A stretch of DNA of 41,143 bases from UBA1049 sp964525815. Lineage in GTDB: Bacteria > Bacillota > Clostridia > Oscillospirales > CAG-382. A program made the translations under genes and the position numbers. The notes beneath the pieces were generated by a model. It searched no databases, was not told the origin of the DNA, and saw only the letters and a list, made by a program, of their open reading frames with translations. Where the stretch lies: positions 1 through 41,143 of the forward strand of contig CAZGJQ010000004.1 of the NCBI GenBank assembly GCA_964525815.1, given 5' to 3'. How positions within the stretch are numbered: the first letter of the stretch is position 1; every line of letters begins with the position of its first letter. Below, in pieces: positions 1 to 7,039 of the stretch.

Positions 1-292
1 AACAAATTGGAATTTTCTTGTTTCTATTATAAAGCAGATGCATTCTTGATTTATCCATTAACTTACTTCCAGAACCATATATTATGCCGTTTTCATTCTC
101 TTCTATAATAGGTGCAAAACATATGTGTTCTGCAGTAAAACTATAATGAGAATCCCATTGGTCGTATTGACCTAAAGAATAATGTGATGATGTGAAAAAT
201 TTATATGCAGGATTAAAGTATAGTTCGCCTAATTCTTTGATATTATTCGCCCACTCACGTTTCGTAAACTTAATAAGATATTTTAAATGCAT
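1..292 (-). CDS. Partial hypothetical protein, C-terminus off the window
   Basis: The minus-strand frame opens with ATG at 292 and stays open for 97 codons to the window edge with no stop. A strong ribosome binding site (AAGGAGG) ends about ten bases before the ATG; a TTG closer to it hits a stop after four codons, so the ATG is chosen. The protein starts MHLKYLIKFTKREW and is rich in aromatic and polar residues, with no signal peptide or obvious membrane segment. I do not recognise the family. It follows the small membrane protein gene on the same strand with a gap of only 28 bases, so the two are probably co-transcribed. The DNA is AT-rich compared with genes after 1,130, which suggests transfer. 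Confidence 0.7.
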   Translation of the reverse strand, partial: MHLKYLIKFTKREWANNIKELGELYFNPAYKFFTSSHYSLGQYDQWDSHYSFTAEHICFAPIIEENENGIIYGSGSKLMDKSRMHLLYNRNKKIPIC

Positions 293-320
293 TTCAAATG
301 AACCTCCTTATAGGTTACAA

Positions 321-947
321 TTAATCGACTTTCTCATCCCTAAAGGTTTCTTTAAATATAGAAAAAAAGTGATTTAGATCTTTTGAGATGCTCTTGGATT
401 CAGAAACAAATGCTTTTATTAATCTATCAAAAGCAAGAAAGGCAACTACTGCCTGTAAAATATAAGGCTTAATCTCAATCCATTTTTGGATATGTATAAT
501 AGTATTACCGCTTATTAATTCTAACGATGATATAAGAGTCAAAGAAAAAGCAATTATATAAACCCATATTTTCAATCTTAATTTCTTTACGAATTTTGAA
601 TAAAGCGATTCAAAACCGCGTTTTTTTCCAAATGGTTTATCTAATAGTCGAAAGAAAACTATTCCGACTTTTTCTGGGAAATACACTCCCAATATCAATG
701 TAAGTAAAAGAGATAAGAAAGTAGATATTGACGTTGCTAAGAACAAATCCAGCAAGAAAAACATAACATTGTAAATAAAAACAAATGAAAAAAACAGTAA
801 GTAAATGAAAAGTCCAAAAACATATATAAAGATAAAAAAAGATAATATAGTTGAACAAACATTTAACAGATATTTAAATACCAGTGATTTAGATTTTTTT
901 TGTATCACGAACAATGCACAATATAAAGTCAAAAAAAACAGCAGCAT
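321..947 (-). CDS. Small multi-pass membrane protein, function unknown
   Basis: The 208-residue reading from ATG 947 has very hydrophobic stretches around residues 1-15, 30-60, 65-95 and 130-150, followed by a basic/polar C-terminal tail (residues about 180-208). No enzyme motif is visible. The ATG at 947 has no ribosome binding site. A perfect AGGAGG at 999-1004 sits nine bases before an in-frame ATA at 987-989, and no ATG, GTG or TTG lies between it and 947. The real start may therefore be the rare AUA codon, adding 14 residues. It lies upstream of the truncated gene at 1-292 in one transcription unit. Composition is strongly AT-rich. A phage, element or toxin-immunity membrane protein is possible but unsupported. 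Confidence 0.65.
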   Translation of the reverse strand: MLLFFLTLYCALFVIQKKSKSLVFKYLLNVCSTILSFFIFIYVFGLFIYLLFFSFVFIYNVMFFLLDLFLATSISTFLSLLLTLILGVYFPEKVGIVFFRLLDKPFGKKRGFESLYSKFVKKLRLKIWVYIIAFSLTLISSLELISGNTIIHIQKWIEIKPYILQAVVAFLAFDRLIKAFVSESKSISKDLNHFFSIFKETFRDEKVD

Positions 948-1033
948 TAATGGAACATATGAAAAGAATTCGACAAAAAAAGGTTTTATAAAAAAACGCC
1001 TCCTAATTACTAACGCATTATAATATTACTATT

Positions 1034-1061
1034 ATTATAACACATTAAGTCAAAATAGCAA
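1034..1061 (-). promoter_or_regulatory. Candidate sigma-A promoter for the AT-rich gene pair
   Basis: On the minus strand TTGCTA (1056-1061) and TATAAT (1034-1039) are separated by 16 bases and point at the membrane protein gene. The -10 box is perfect and the -35 box matches partly. The area is AT-rich, so chance matches are likely. Confidence 0.4.
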
Positions 1062-1082
1062 CAAATACTATGCTTCACATAA

Positions 1083-1116
1083 AAACGGCAGAACGGTTTA
1101 ACCCATTCTGCCGTTT
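1083..1116 (-). terminator. Rho-independent terminator after deoD
   Basis: An 11-bp perfect stem (1083-1093 with 1106-1116, AAACGGCAGAA) encloses a 12-base loop. On the minus strand the stem runs into a short T tract. It sits 15 bases after the deoD stop codon and closes the SAH recycling operon. Confidence 0.7.
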
Positions 1117-1130
1117 AAAATGCATATATA

Positions 1131-1832
1131 CTACTCCAACATCCCCAGTGCGACCTTTATCATATCGTCAAAGCCGGTTTGGCGTTCCTCTACCGAGAGC
1201 TGCTCGGGCTTGAAAAGGTGATCGGAGACGGTGCAGATGCAGAGTGCTTTTTTGCCCGCCTTGGCTGCGTTCATATACAGCGCCGCCGCTTCCATCTCGA
1301 CCGCAAGCACGCCCATGTCCCGCCATTTCTCATTGGCTTCCTTGGGGCTGTAGAAAACGTCGGTGGTTATGATGTTGCCCACCCTGACCGTTTTATCCGC
1401 CTTTTCTGCGGAGGCGACCGCTTTTTGCAGCAGAGTATAGTCCGCTATAGCGGAAAAGGTTCCGGGCAGCCCGTACTGCCACGCAAAGCTGCTGTCCGTG
1501 CAGGCACCCATGCCTATTACAATGTCCCGCAGGTTCACGTCCTCCGCCAATCCGCCCGCCGAGCCGATACGGATTATGCTCTTAACATCATAGAAATTGT
1601 AAAGCTCGTAGGTATAAATCCCCACAGACGGAATGCCCATTCCGTGACCCATTACGGTTACGTCCCTGCCGTTGTAGCCTCCCGTGAAGCCGTACATATT
1701 TCTTACGTCCGTTACCTTAACCGCATCGGTAAGGTATTTTTTTGCGATATATTCGGCACGCAAAGGGTCACCCGGCATAAAAACGGTGTCCGCTATCTGG
1801 TTCTTTTCTGCTTTGTTGTGTGGTGTAGGCAT
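1131..1832 (-). CDS. deoD: Purine-nucleoside phosphorylase, DeoD type
   Basis: This 233-residue cytoplasmic enzyme cleaves purine ribonucleosides and deoxynucleosides with phosphate to a free base and (deoxy)ribose 1-phosphate. The sequence has the hexameric DeoD signatures: an N-terminal MPTPHN, MPGDPLRAEYIA (phosphate site), GHGMGIPSVGIY, RIGSAGG, and VEMEAAALY, whose Glu binds the ribose, followed by SDHL with the catalytic Asp. Length matches the family (about 235). The ATG has a GGAG ribosome binding site five to six bases upstream. It is the last gene of the amidohydrolase-ahcY-deoD unit. It is well placed to remove the nucleoside released by the upstream hydrolase, and so to pull that reversible reaction forward. 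Confidence 0.95.
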   Translation of the reverse strand: MPTPHNKAEKNQIADTVFMPGDPLRAEYIAKKYLTDAVKVTDVRNMYGFTGGYNGRDVTVMGHGMGIPSVGIYTYELYNFYDVKSIIRIGSAGGLAEDVNLRDIVIGMGACTDSSFAWQYGLPGTFSAIADYTLLQKAVASAEKADKTVRVGNIITTDVFYSPKEANEKWRDMGVLAVEMEAAALYMNAAKAGKKALCICTVSDHLFKPEQLSVEERQTGFDDMIKVALGMLE

Positions 1833-1839
1833 TAAAGCT

Positions 1840-1900
1840 CCATTTCTCCGGCGATTTGAAAAATTCGGAATTATAATGCCATCTCTCGCCGGAAAAATGG
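1840..1900 (-). repeat. Long imperfect inverted repeat just before deoD
   Basis: Positions 1840-1854 and 1886-1900 are reverse complements over 15 bases with a single mismatch, separated by 31 bases. On the minus-strand mRNA this forms a strong hairpin between ahcY and deoD whose last arm ends within a base or two of the deoD ribosome binding site. There is no T tract after it, so it is not a simple terminator. It could stabilise or process the mRNA or modulate deoD translation. Confidence 0.65.
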
Positions 1901-1923
1901 CTTTATTAGAATAAAAACTATAT

Positions 1924-3168
1924 TCATTCCCAGTTGTTCAGATACTCGTCCTGCTTGTCGGTAAGCCTGTCAATTTCCACGTTCCAGAACTTAAGCTTCC
2001 TGTTTGCGACCTCAAGGTCTACCTCTCTGGGAACATCGATGATTTTTTCGGAAAGCCTGTCCTTGTTTTTGACCAGATGCAGGGCAGACAGAGCCTGTAT
2101 GGCAAAGGACATGTCCATAATCTCGGCGGGATGCCCGTCCCCTGCGCAGATGTTTACCAGCCTGCCCTCTGCGATAACGAAAACGGTATTGCCGTTCTCT
2201 AATCTATAGCCGATAATGTTGTTTCTTGCCGTATAGGAGGAAACGGCGGCTTTTTTAAGCCCCTCTACATCCACCTCAACGTCAAAGTGCCCTGCATTGG
2301 ACAGGATTGCCCCGTCCTTCATGGAAAGGAAATGCTCCCTTGTGATAACCTCGCAGCAGCCGGTTACGGTAACGAAGAAATCGCCGAGAGGAGCGGCCTC
2401 GCTCATACGCATGACCTTGAAGCCGTCCATGACCGCCTCCATTGCCTTTATGGGGTCAACCTCGGTTACGATTACGGATGCGCCCAGACCCTTTGCCCTC
2501 ATGGCAACGCCTTTTCCGCACCAGCCGTAGCCGGCGACAACAACATTCTTACCGGCGACGATTAGGTTTGTCGTGCGGTTGATTCCGTCCCATACCGACT
2601 GCCCCGTGCCGTAGCGGTTATCGAACAGATACTTGCATTCGGCGTTGTTTACCAGCACCATCGGGAACTTAAGTGCGCCCTGCCGGTTCATTGCGATAAG
2701 GCGGATTATTCCCGTTGTGGTTTCCTCGCAGCCGCCGATGACATTCGGCAGCAGGTGGGGATATTTTGTATGGATAAGGGTAACCAGATCACCGCCGTCG
2801 TCGATTATAATATTGGGAGCGGCTTCGATTACCTTGCGGAGATTCCTCTCATAAACCTCGTCTGAACAGCCGTGAACCGCAAAAACACTTAGCCCGTCAT
2901 GAGCAAGTGCCGCCGCAACATCGTCCTGAGTGGAGAGCGGATTGCTGCCCGTAATATACATCTCGGCTCCCCCCGCCGCAAGCACCCTGCAGAGGTATGC
3001 CGTCTTTGCCTCGAGATGCACGGAGAGCGCAACCCTCAGCCCCGCAAAAGGCTTTTCTGCTGCGAACTCCTCCTCAATTCCCCTGAGCAGGTTCATATTC
3101 CGCTTTACCCACTCGATTTTAGTTTTTCCGCTTTCCCAAAGGTTTATGTCCTTAATGTCATATGCCAT
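1924..3168 (-). CDS. ahcY: Adenosylhomocysteinase family protein (possible S-inosylhomocysteine hydrolase)
   Basis: The 414-residue protein is of the short archaeal/Thermotoga type, lacking the roughly 40-residue insert of most bacterial enzymes. The family hydrolyses S-adenosylhomocysteine to homocysteine and adenosine using bound NAD. Conserved pieces include SVHLEAKTA (His51), NPLSTQDDV, DDGGDL, EETTTG, the Lys/Asp pair in CKYLFDNRYG, the NAD-binding GYGWCGKGVA, and NAGHFDVEVDV. At positions aligned with human Thr57 and Glu59, which contact the adenine, this protein has Glu53 and Lys55. The C-terminus ends EYLNNWE, as in archaeal-type members. Its ATG shares one base with the stop of the upstream deaminase (TAATG), implying translational coupling. 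That partner and the changed base-binding residues make S-inosylhomocysteine a plausible substrate. Confidence 0.93.
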   Translation of the reverse strand: MAYDIKDINLWESGKTKIEWVKRNMNLLRGIEEEFAAEKPFAGLRVALSVHLEAKTAYLCRVLAAGGAEMYITGSNPLSTQDDVAAALAHDGLSVFAVHGCSDEVYERNLRKVIEAAPNIIIDDGGDLVTLIHTKYPHLLPNVIGGCEETTTGIIRLIAMNRQGALKFPMVLVNNAECKYLFDNRYGTGQSVWDGINRTTNLIVAGKNVVVAGYGWCGKGVAMRAKGLGASVIVTEVDPIKAMEAVMDGFKVMRMSEAAPLGDFFVTVTGCCEVITREHFLSMKDGAILSNAGHFDVEVDVEGLKKAAVSSYTARNNIIGYRLENGNTVFVIAEGRLVNICAGDGHPAEIMDMSFAIQALSALHLVKNKDRLSEKIIDVPREVDLEVANRKLKFWNVEIDRLTDKQDEYLNNWE

Positions 3169-4445
3169 TATTTATTGCCCCCTAATTTTCTTGTTATTCT
3201 TTTTATATTATAATAAACTTCTTCCTCGTCTATCTGCGTCAGCCTGCGGTTCTCCATAACAACCCTTCCGTCTATAATCATGGTGTCCACCTCGCTGCCG
3301 TTTGCCGAATAGGAAAGTGCGCTTATCGGGTTGTTAAGCGGATTCAGCTGCGGGCTGCTTGTGTCAAGCAGGGCAATATCCGCCTTGCATCCGACCTCTA
3401 ACCTTCCCAGCATTTCGAGCCCAAGCGCCTTTGCTCCGTTTTCGGTTGCCATAGCCAGCACCTCTTCCGCCGTGACCGAGGCCGCATCTCCGCTTGTCCC
3501 CTTGTGCAGCAGTGCGGTATAATTCATATCAGAAAACAGGTTGAGCGAATTGTTGGAGGCTGCGCTGTCGGTACCGATACAGATATTAATGTCCTTTTCC
3601 AGCATTTGCATGACCGGAGCGGTCCCGTTGCCCAATTTGAGGTTGCTCTTGGGGTTAGCCGCAACCGAAACAGACTTTTCCGCAAGAATTTCTATATCCT
3701 TTTCGGTAAGATGAACACAGTGCGCCGCAAGGGTTCTTCTGTCAAAAAAGCCAATCGAATCAAGGTATTGCACAGGGGTAAGTCCATGCTCCTTAATGCA
3801 GCTTTCCACCTCAAAAACAGACTCGGACAGGTGTGTGTTAAGCGGCAGGTCAAGCCTTTCTGCAAGCCTCATAGTCTTAATCAGATAAGCCCTGTCACAG
3901 GTATAAACGGAGTGCGGCGCTATCATAAAATCAATAAGCGGCTCGTCCGAGTATTTCTCAATTTCAGAAACGGCTTCCTTTATTCTGCGCCCCCCGCCGC
4001 TGTCGCTGCCTCCGCCCGATAACCCTCTGGAGACCACCGCTCGCATTCCGCAGCTTAACGCCGCTTTTGGTGTCTGGTTAGGGAACATATGCATATCGCA
4101 GAAGGTGCCCGTTCCGCTCCTAATCATCTCTATGCAGGAGAGCATACAGCCCCAATAAGCGTCCTGTGCGGTCATAGCCTCCTCAAGCGGCATTATCCTG
4201 TCAAACAGCCATTCGTTGAATGGCAGGTCATCCGCAATATTCCGAAAAATGGACATATATGCATGTGTATGGCAATTAATGAGTGCGGGGACTGCCAAGC
4301 GGTTATCACCGCTAATAATCCAGTCCGGTGTAAAGCCCTGCAGATTGGTTCCTAACGCAGCGATAATCCCGTCCCTTATATATATATCCGATTTGAATGC
4401 TGTTCCCGCAGAAACGGCGAGTATGTCCTTAATCAGAATATTCAT
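3168..4445 (-). CDS. mtaD: Amidohydrolase, 5'-methylthioadenosine/SAH deaminase type
   Basis: This 425-residue cytoplasmic metal-dependent hydrolase belongs to the cytosine-deaminase-like branch (MtaD/DadD/SsnA). Relatives deaminate methylthioadenosine, S-adenosylhomocysteine or 5'-deoxyadenosine at the purine 6-position. The metal ligands are seen in NCHTHAYM (His59, His61), NTHLSES, AAHCVHL and IGTDSAASNN. The ATG at 4445 has AAAGGAA six bases upstream; a TTG-initiated extension of 12 residues has no ribosome binding site and is rejected. It is first in the operon and its stop overlaps the ahcY start by one base. The exact substrate cannot be read from sequence; the pairing with ahcY and deoD favours SAH. 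Confidence 0.88.
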   Translation of the reverse strand: MNILIKDILAVSAGTAFKSDIYIRDGIIAALGTNLQGFTPDWIISGDNRLAVPALINCHTHAYMSIFRNIADDLPFNEWLFDRIMPLEEAMTAQDAYWGCMLSCIEMIRSGTGTFCDMHMFPNQTPKAALSCGMRAVVSRGLSGGGSDSGGGRRIKEAVSEIEKYSDEPLIDFMIAPHSVYTCDRAYLIKTMRLAERLDLPLNTHLSESVFEVESCIKEHGLTPVQYLDSIGFFDRRTLAAHCVHLTEKDIEILAEKSVSVAANPKSNLKLGNGTAPVMQMLEKDINICIGTDSAASNNSLNLFSDMNYTALLHKGTSGDAASVTAEEVLAMATENGAKALGLEMLGRLEVGCKADIALLDTSSPQLNPLNNPISALSYSANGSEVDTMIIDGRVVMENRRLTQIDEEEVYYNIKRITRKLGGNK

Positions 4446-4483
4446 AGCAGTTCCTTTACCGAGCTTTTTGTTTAGCAACAATT

Positions 4484-4512
4484 ATTATATATTATCGGGT
4501 TACCAAAATCAA
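4484..4512 (-). promoter_or_regulatory. Sigma-A promoter of the mtaD-ahcY-deoD operon
   Basis: On the minus strand TTGATT (4507-4512) and TATAAT (4484-4489) are 17 bases apart, about 40 bases before the mtaD start codon. Confidence 0.7.
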
Positions 4513-4529
4513 CCGTGTAAAATAAAATC

Positions 4530-4558
4530 TTGCAACAAAGGAGCAATTATGCTATAAT
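4530..4558 (+). promoter_or_regulatory. Sigma-A promoter of nfnAB
   Basis: TTGCAA (4530-4535) and TATAAT (4553-4558) are 17 bases apart. The start codon of nfnA follows about 55 bases later. The -35 box lies only 17 bases from that of the divergent promoter, so the two RNA polymerase sites are nearly adjacent. Confidence 0.75.
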
Positions 4559-4612
4559 TCTTATTAAATATTTCGCTTTGACTGACAATTTTTAAATGGG
4601 GAGATGAGCTGA

Positions 4613-5464
4613 GTGTATAAAATAGTAAAAAAAGAAATTTTGAACCCTACGGTAACGCTTATGGACATAGAAGCACCGATGATTGCGAAGAAGGCGGAGC
4701 CCGGGCAGTTTATTATACTTAGAGTTGACGAGGAAGGCGAGCGTATTCCGCTTACCATTGCTGATTATGACAGAAAAAAAGGCACGGTTACTATTATTTT
4801 TCAGATAGTGGGTGCTACCACAGAGCTGCTTAATCAAAAAAAAGAAGGCGAATATATCGAGGATTTTGTAGGTCCGCTGGGTAAGGCAACTAACACGGAG
4901 GGGCTTAAAAGGGTTGCGGTCGTGGGCGGCGGTGTAGGCAGCGCAATAGCATATCCCATAGCAAAAAAGCTCCATAATGACGGTGCGGTGGTGCATTCGG
5001 TGGTAGGCTTCCGCAATAAGGAGCTTATAATACTTGAGAAGGAATTTTCGGAGGTCTCCGACAGGCTTGTTGTAATGACCGACGACGGAAGCTATGGGAG
5101 CAAGGGATTGGTTACGGACGCTCTTAAGGAGCTAATAGAGAGCGGGGAGCAGTATGACGAGGTTATTGTAATCGGTCCGCTTATAATGATGAAGTTCGTA
5201 TGCTTGTTAACAAAGAAATACGGCATAAAAACAACCGTAAGCATGAACCCGGTAATGATAGACGGAACGGGGATGTGCGGCGGCTGCCGCCTGACCGTGG
5301 GCGGAGAGGTTAAGTTCGCCTGTGTGGACGGACCGGATTTTGACGGACATCTGGTTGACTTTGACGAAGCGATGGACAGAGCCGCAATGTATAAGGATAA
5401 AGAAAAGCGCGCTCACGAAGAGGCATGCAGATTATTCCCGAAGGAGACCGAAAATAATGCGTAA
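4613..5464 (+). CDS. nfnA: NfnA, small subunit of NADH-dependent ferredoxin:NADP+ oxidoreductase
   Basis: The 283-residue protein is a ferredoxin-NADP+ reductase-like FAD protein. With NfnB it forms the cytoplasmic electron-bifurcating enzyme that reduces NADP+ with NADH and reduced ferredoxin. Visible parts are the FAD-binding beta-barrel (residues about 1-95), the nucleotide-binding VVGGGVGSAIAYPIAKKL near 105, and the C-terminal [2Fe-2S] cysteine set Cys222, Cys225 and Cys237 (MCGGCRLTV, KFACVDG). The GTG start at 4613 follows GGGGAG by nine bases; an upstream ATG hits a stop at once. The gene overlaps nfnB by eight bases. An alternative name in annotations is sulfide/dihydroorotate dehydrogenase-like subunit; the partner supports Nfn. 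Confidence 0.9.
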   Translation: MYKIVKKEILNPTVTLMDIEAPMIAKKAEPGQFIILRVDEEGERIPLTIADYDRKKGTVTIIFQIVGATTELLNQKKEGEYIEDFVGPLGKATNTEGLKRVAVVGGGVGSAIAYPIAKKLHNDGAVVHSVVGFRNKELIILEKEFSEVSDRLVVMTDDGSYGSKGLVTDALKELIESGEQYDEVIVIGPLIMMKFVCLLTKKYGIKTTVSMNPVMIDGTGMCGGCRLTVGGEVKFACVDGPDFDGHLVDFDEAMDRAAMYKDKEKRAHEEACRLFPKETENNA

Positions 5465-6848
5465 TATGTCGCTTGAAAAAAACAAAATGCCCGAGCAGGA
5501 CCCGTTGGTAAGGAACAGAAACTTTGATGAAGTCGCTCTCGGTTATAACGAGGAGCAGGCAATCGACGAGGCAAAGCGCTGCCTTCAGTGCAAGCATAAG
5601 CCCTGTGTTGCGGGCTGTCCCGTAAAGATAGAGATCCCCGCTTTTATAAAAGAGGTCAGCGAAGGAAATTTTGAAAAAGCATATGAGATAATCGCCGAAG
5701 CAAGCTCTCTTCCAGCCGTATGTGGTAGGGTGTGTCCGCAGGAGGTTCAGTGCGAGCAGGTCTGCGTGCGGGGAATCAAGGGAGAACCGGTGGCGATAGG
5801 CAGACTGGAGCGCTTTGTTGCCGACTGGCACATAGCACACAGCACAAAAACAGCTGAAAAGCCCGCTTCAAACGGTCATCGGGTTGCGGTTATAGGGAGC
5901 GGACCCGCAGGGTTGACCTGCGCCGGAGACCTTGCAAAAAAAGGATATGAGGTAACGGTATTTGAGGCTCTTCATCTTGCGGGGGGCGTGCTTGTTTACG
6001 GCATCCCCGAGTTCAGGCTGCCAAAGGCTATTGTGAGGAAGGAAATAGACGGTTTGCGGGAGCTGGGTGTGGAAATAGAAACAAATATGGTAATCGGCAA
6101 GATTCAATCGGTTGACGAGCTTTTTGATCAGGGCTTTGAGGCTGTTTTCATAGGCTCCGGAGCCGGACTCCCGAGGTTCATGAAAATAAAGGGCGAGAAC
6201 CTTAAGGGAGTGTATTCCGCAAACGAGTTCTTAACCAGGGTTAATCTTATGAAGGCGTATAAGCAGAACAGCGCCACCCCCGTGCTGCGGGCAGGCAGGG
6301 TTGCCGTCGTGGGGGGCGGAAATGTTGCCATGGATGCGGCACGGTGTGCAAAGCGTTTAGGTGCCGAGGAGGTTTACATAGTTTATCGGCGCAGCGAAGC
6401 GGAGCTTCCCGCAAGAGCGGAGGAGGTTGAGCATGCCAAGGAAGAGGGCATAATCTTCAAGCTGCTCAACAATCCGGTGGAGATTCTGCCCGACGAGAAC
6501 CGCTTTGTTAAAGGAATAAAGTGCATACAAATGACATTGGGCGAGCCGGACGAATCGGGCAGATGCAGACCAGTGGAAAAACCGGGCAGCGAGTTTGTGC
6601 TTGATGTCGAGTGCGTTATTATGGCTATCGGAACCTCCCCTAACCCGCTTATTAAGGATACCACAAGAAATCTTTCGACCGAGAGATGGGGGGGCATCAT
6701 AGCGGATGAGGACGGACGCACGAGCAGAGAGGGCGTTTTTGCGGGCGGAGATGTGGTTACAGGCGCCGCCACCGTGATTCTTGCAATGGGTGCGGGAAAA
6801 AATGCGGCGGAAGCTATTGATAATTATATAAAAGAAAAGAACGCATAG
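5457..6848 (+). CDS. nfnB: NfnB, large subunit of NADH-dependent ferredoxin:NADP+ oxidoreductase
   Basis: The 463-residue protein resembles the glutamate synthase small subunit. It carries an N-terminal double [4Fe-4S] module (Cys42, Cys45, Cys50, Cys54 and Cys89, Cys93, Cys99, Cys103), an FAD-binding GSGPAGLTCAGDLAKKG near residue 145, a NADPH-binding GGGNVAMDAARCAKRLGA and a C-terminal FAD motif, GVFAGGDVVTGAATVILAMGAG. The frame is open further upstream, but ATG 5457 has GAAGGAGA before it and gives the normal family length. No glutamate synthase large subunit lies nearby, which favours NfnAB over GltD. It overlaps nfnA, so both subunits are probably made by coupled translation. Confidence 0.92.
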   Translation: MRNMSLEKNKMPEQDPLVRNRNFDEVALGYNEEQAIDEAKRCLQCKHKPCVAGCPVKIEIPAFIKEVSEGNFEKAYEIIAEASSLPAVCGRVCPQEVQCEQVCVRGIKGEPVAIGRLERFVADWHIAHSTKTAEKPASNGHRVAVIGSGPAGLTCAGDLAKKGYEVTVFEALHLAGGVLVYGIPEFRLPKAIVRKEIDGLRELGVEIETNMVIGKIQSVDELFDQGFEAVFIGSGAGLPRFMKIKGENLKGVYSANEFLTRVNLMKAYKQNSATPVLRAGRVAVVGGGNVAMDAARCAKRLGAEEVYIVYRRSEAELPARAEEVEHAKEEGIIFKLLNNPVEILPDENRFVKGIKCIQMTLGEPDESGRCRPVEKPGSEFVLDVECVIMAIGTSPNPLIKDTTRNLSTERWGGIIADEDGRTSREGVFAGGDVVTGAATVILAMGAGKNAAEAIDNYIKEKNA

Positions 6849-6899
6849 TTACATTATTTCGTATAATTCCTTCTGACCCGACATAATACCAAATAATTC

Positions 6900-6928
6900 T
6901 TGACATAGAACTTTTGAGGGGATATAAT
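6900..6928 (+). promoter_or_regulatory. Perfect consensus sigma-A promoter for the CotH operon
   Basis: TTGACA (6900-6905) and TATAAT (6923-6928) match the consensus exactly with a 17-base spacer. Transcription should begin near 6935. It lies between nfnB and the CotH-domain gene. Confidence 0.85.
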
Positions 6929-6932
6929 TGAC

Positions 6933-6966
6933 GGTAGGATACATATTATTATTTATGTATCCTGCC
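6933..6966 (+). promoter_or_regulatory. Hairpin at the 5' end of the CotH transcript
   Basis: GGTAGGATACAT (6933-6944) pairs with ATGTATCCTGCC (6955-6966), 12 bp with one G-T pair and a 10-base loop, followed by TTATTTTATG. The predicted start site falls inside the 5' arm, so the RNA starts almost directly with an 8-9 bp stem. This could stop most transcripts as an attenuator, end read-through from nfnB, or protect the mRNA 5' end. Confidence 0.6.
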
Positions 6967-7039
6967 TTATTTTATGTAATTTTCCACTGTGTAGCAATAA
7001 TGTGGATTATTGCAAGCGGTTTTTTGGATTGAGGTTGAT

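Noticed and set aside
3168..4481. TTG start of the amidohydrolase at 4481
   Set aside because: It overlaps the promoter -10 region and has no ribosome binding site; ATG 4445 does.
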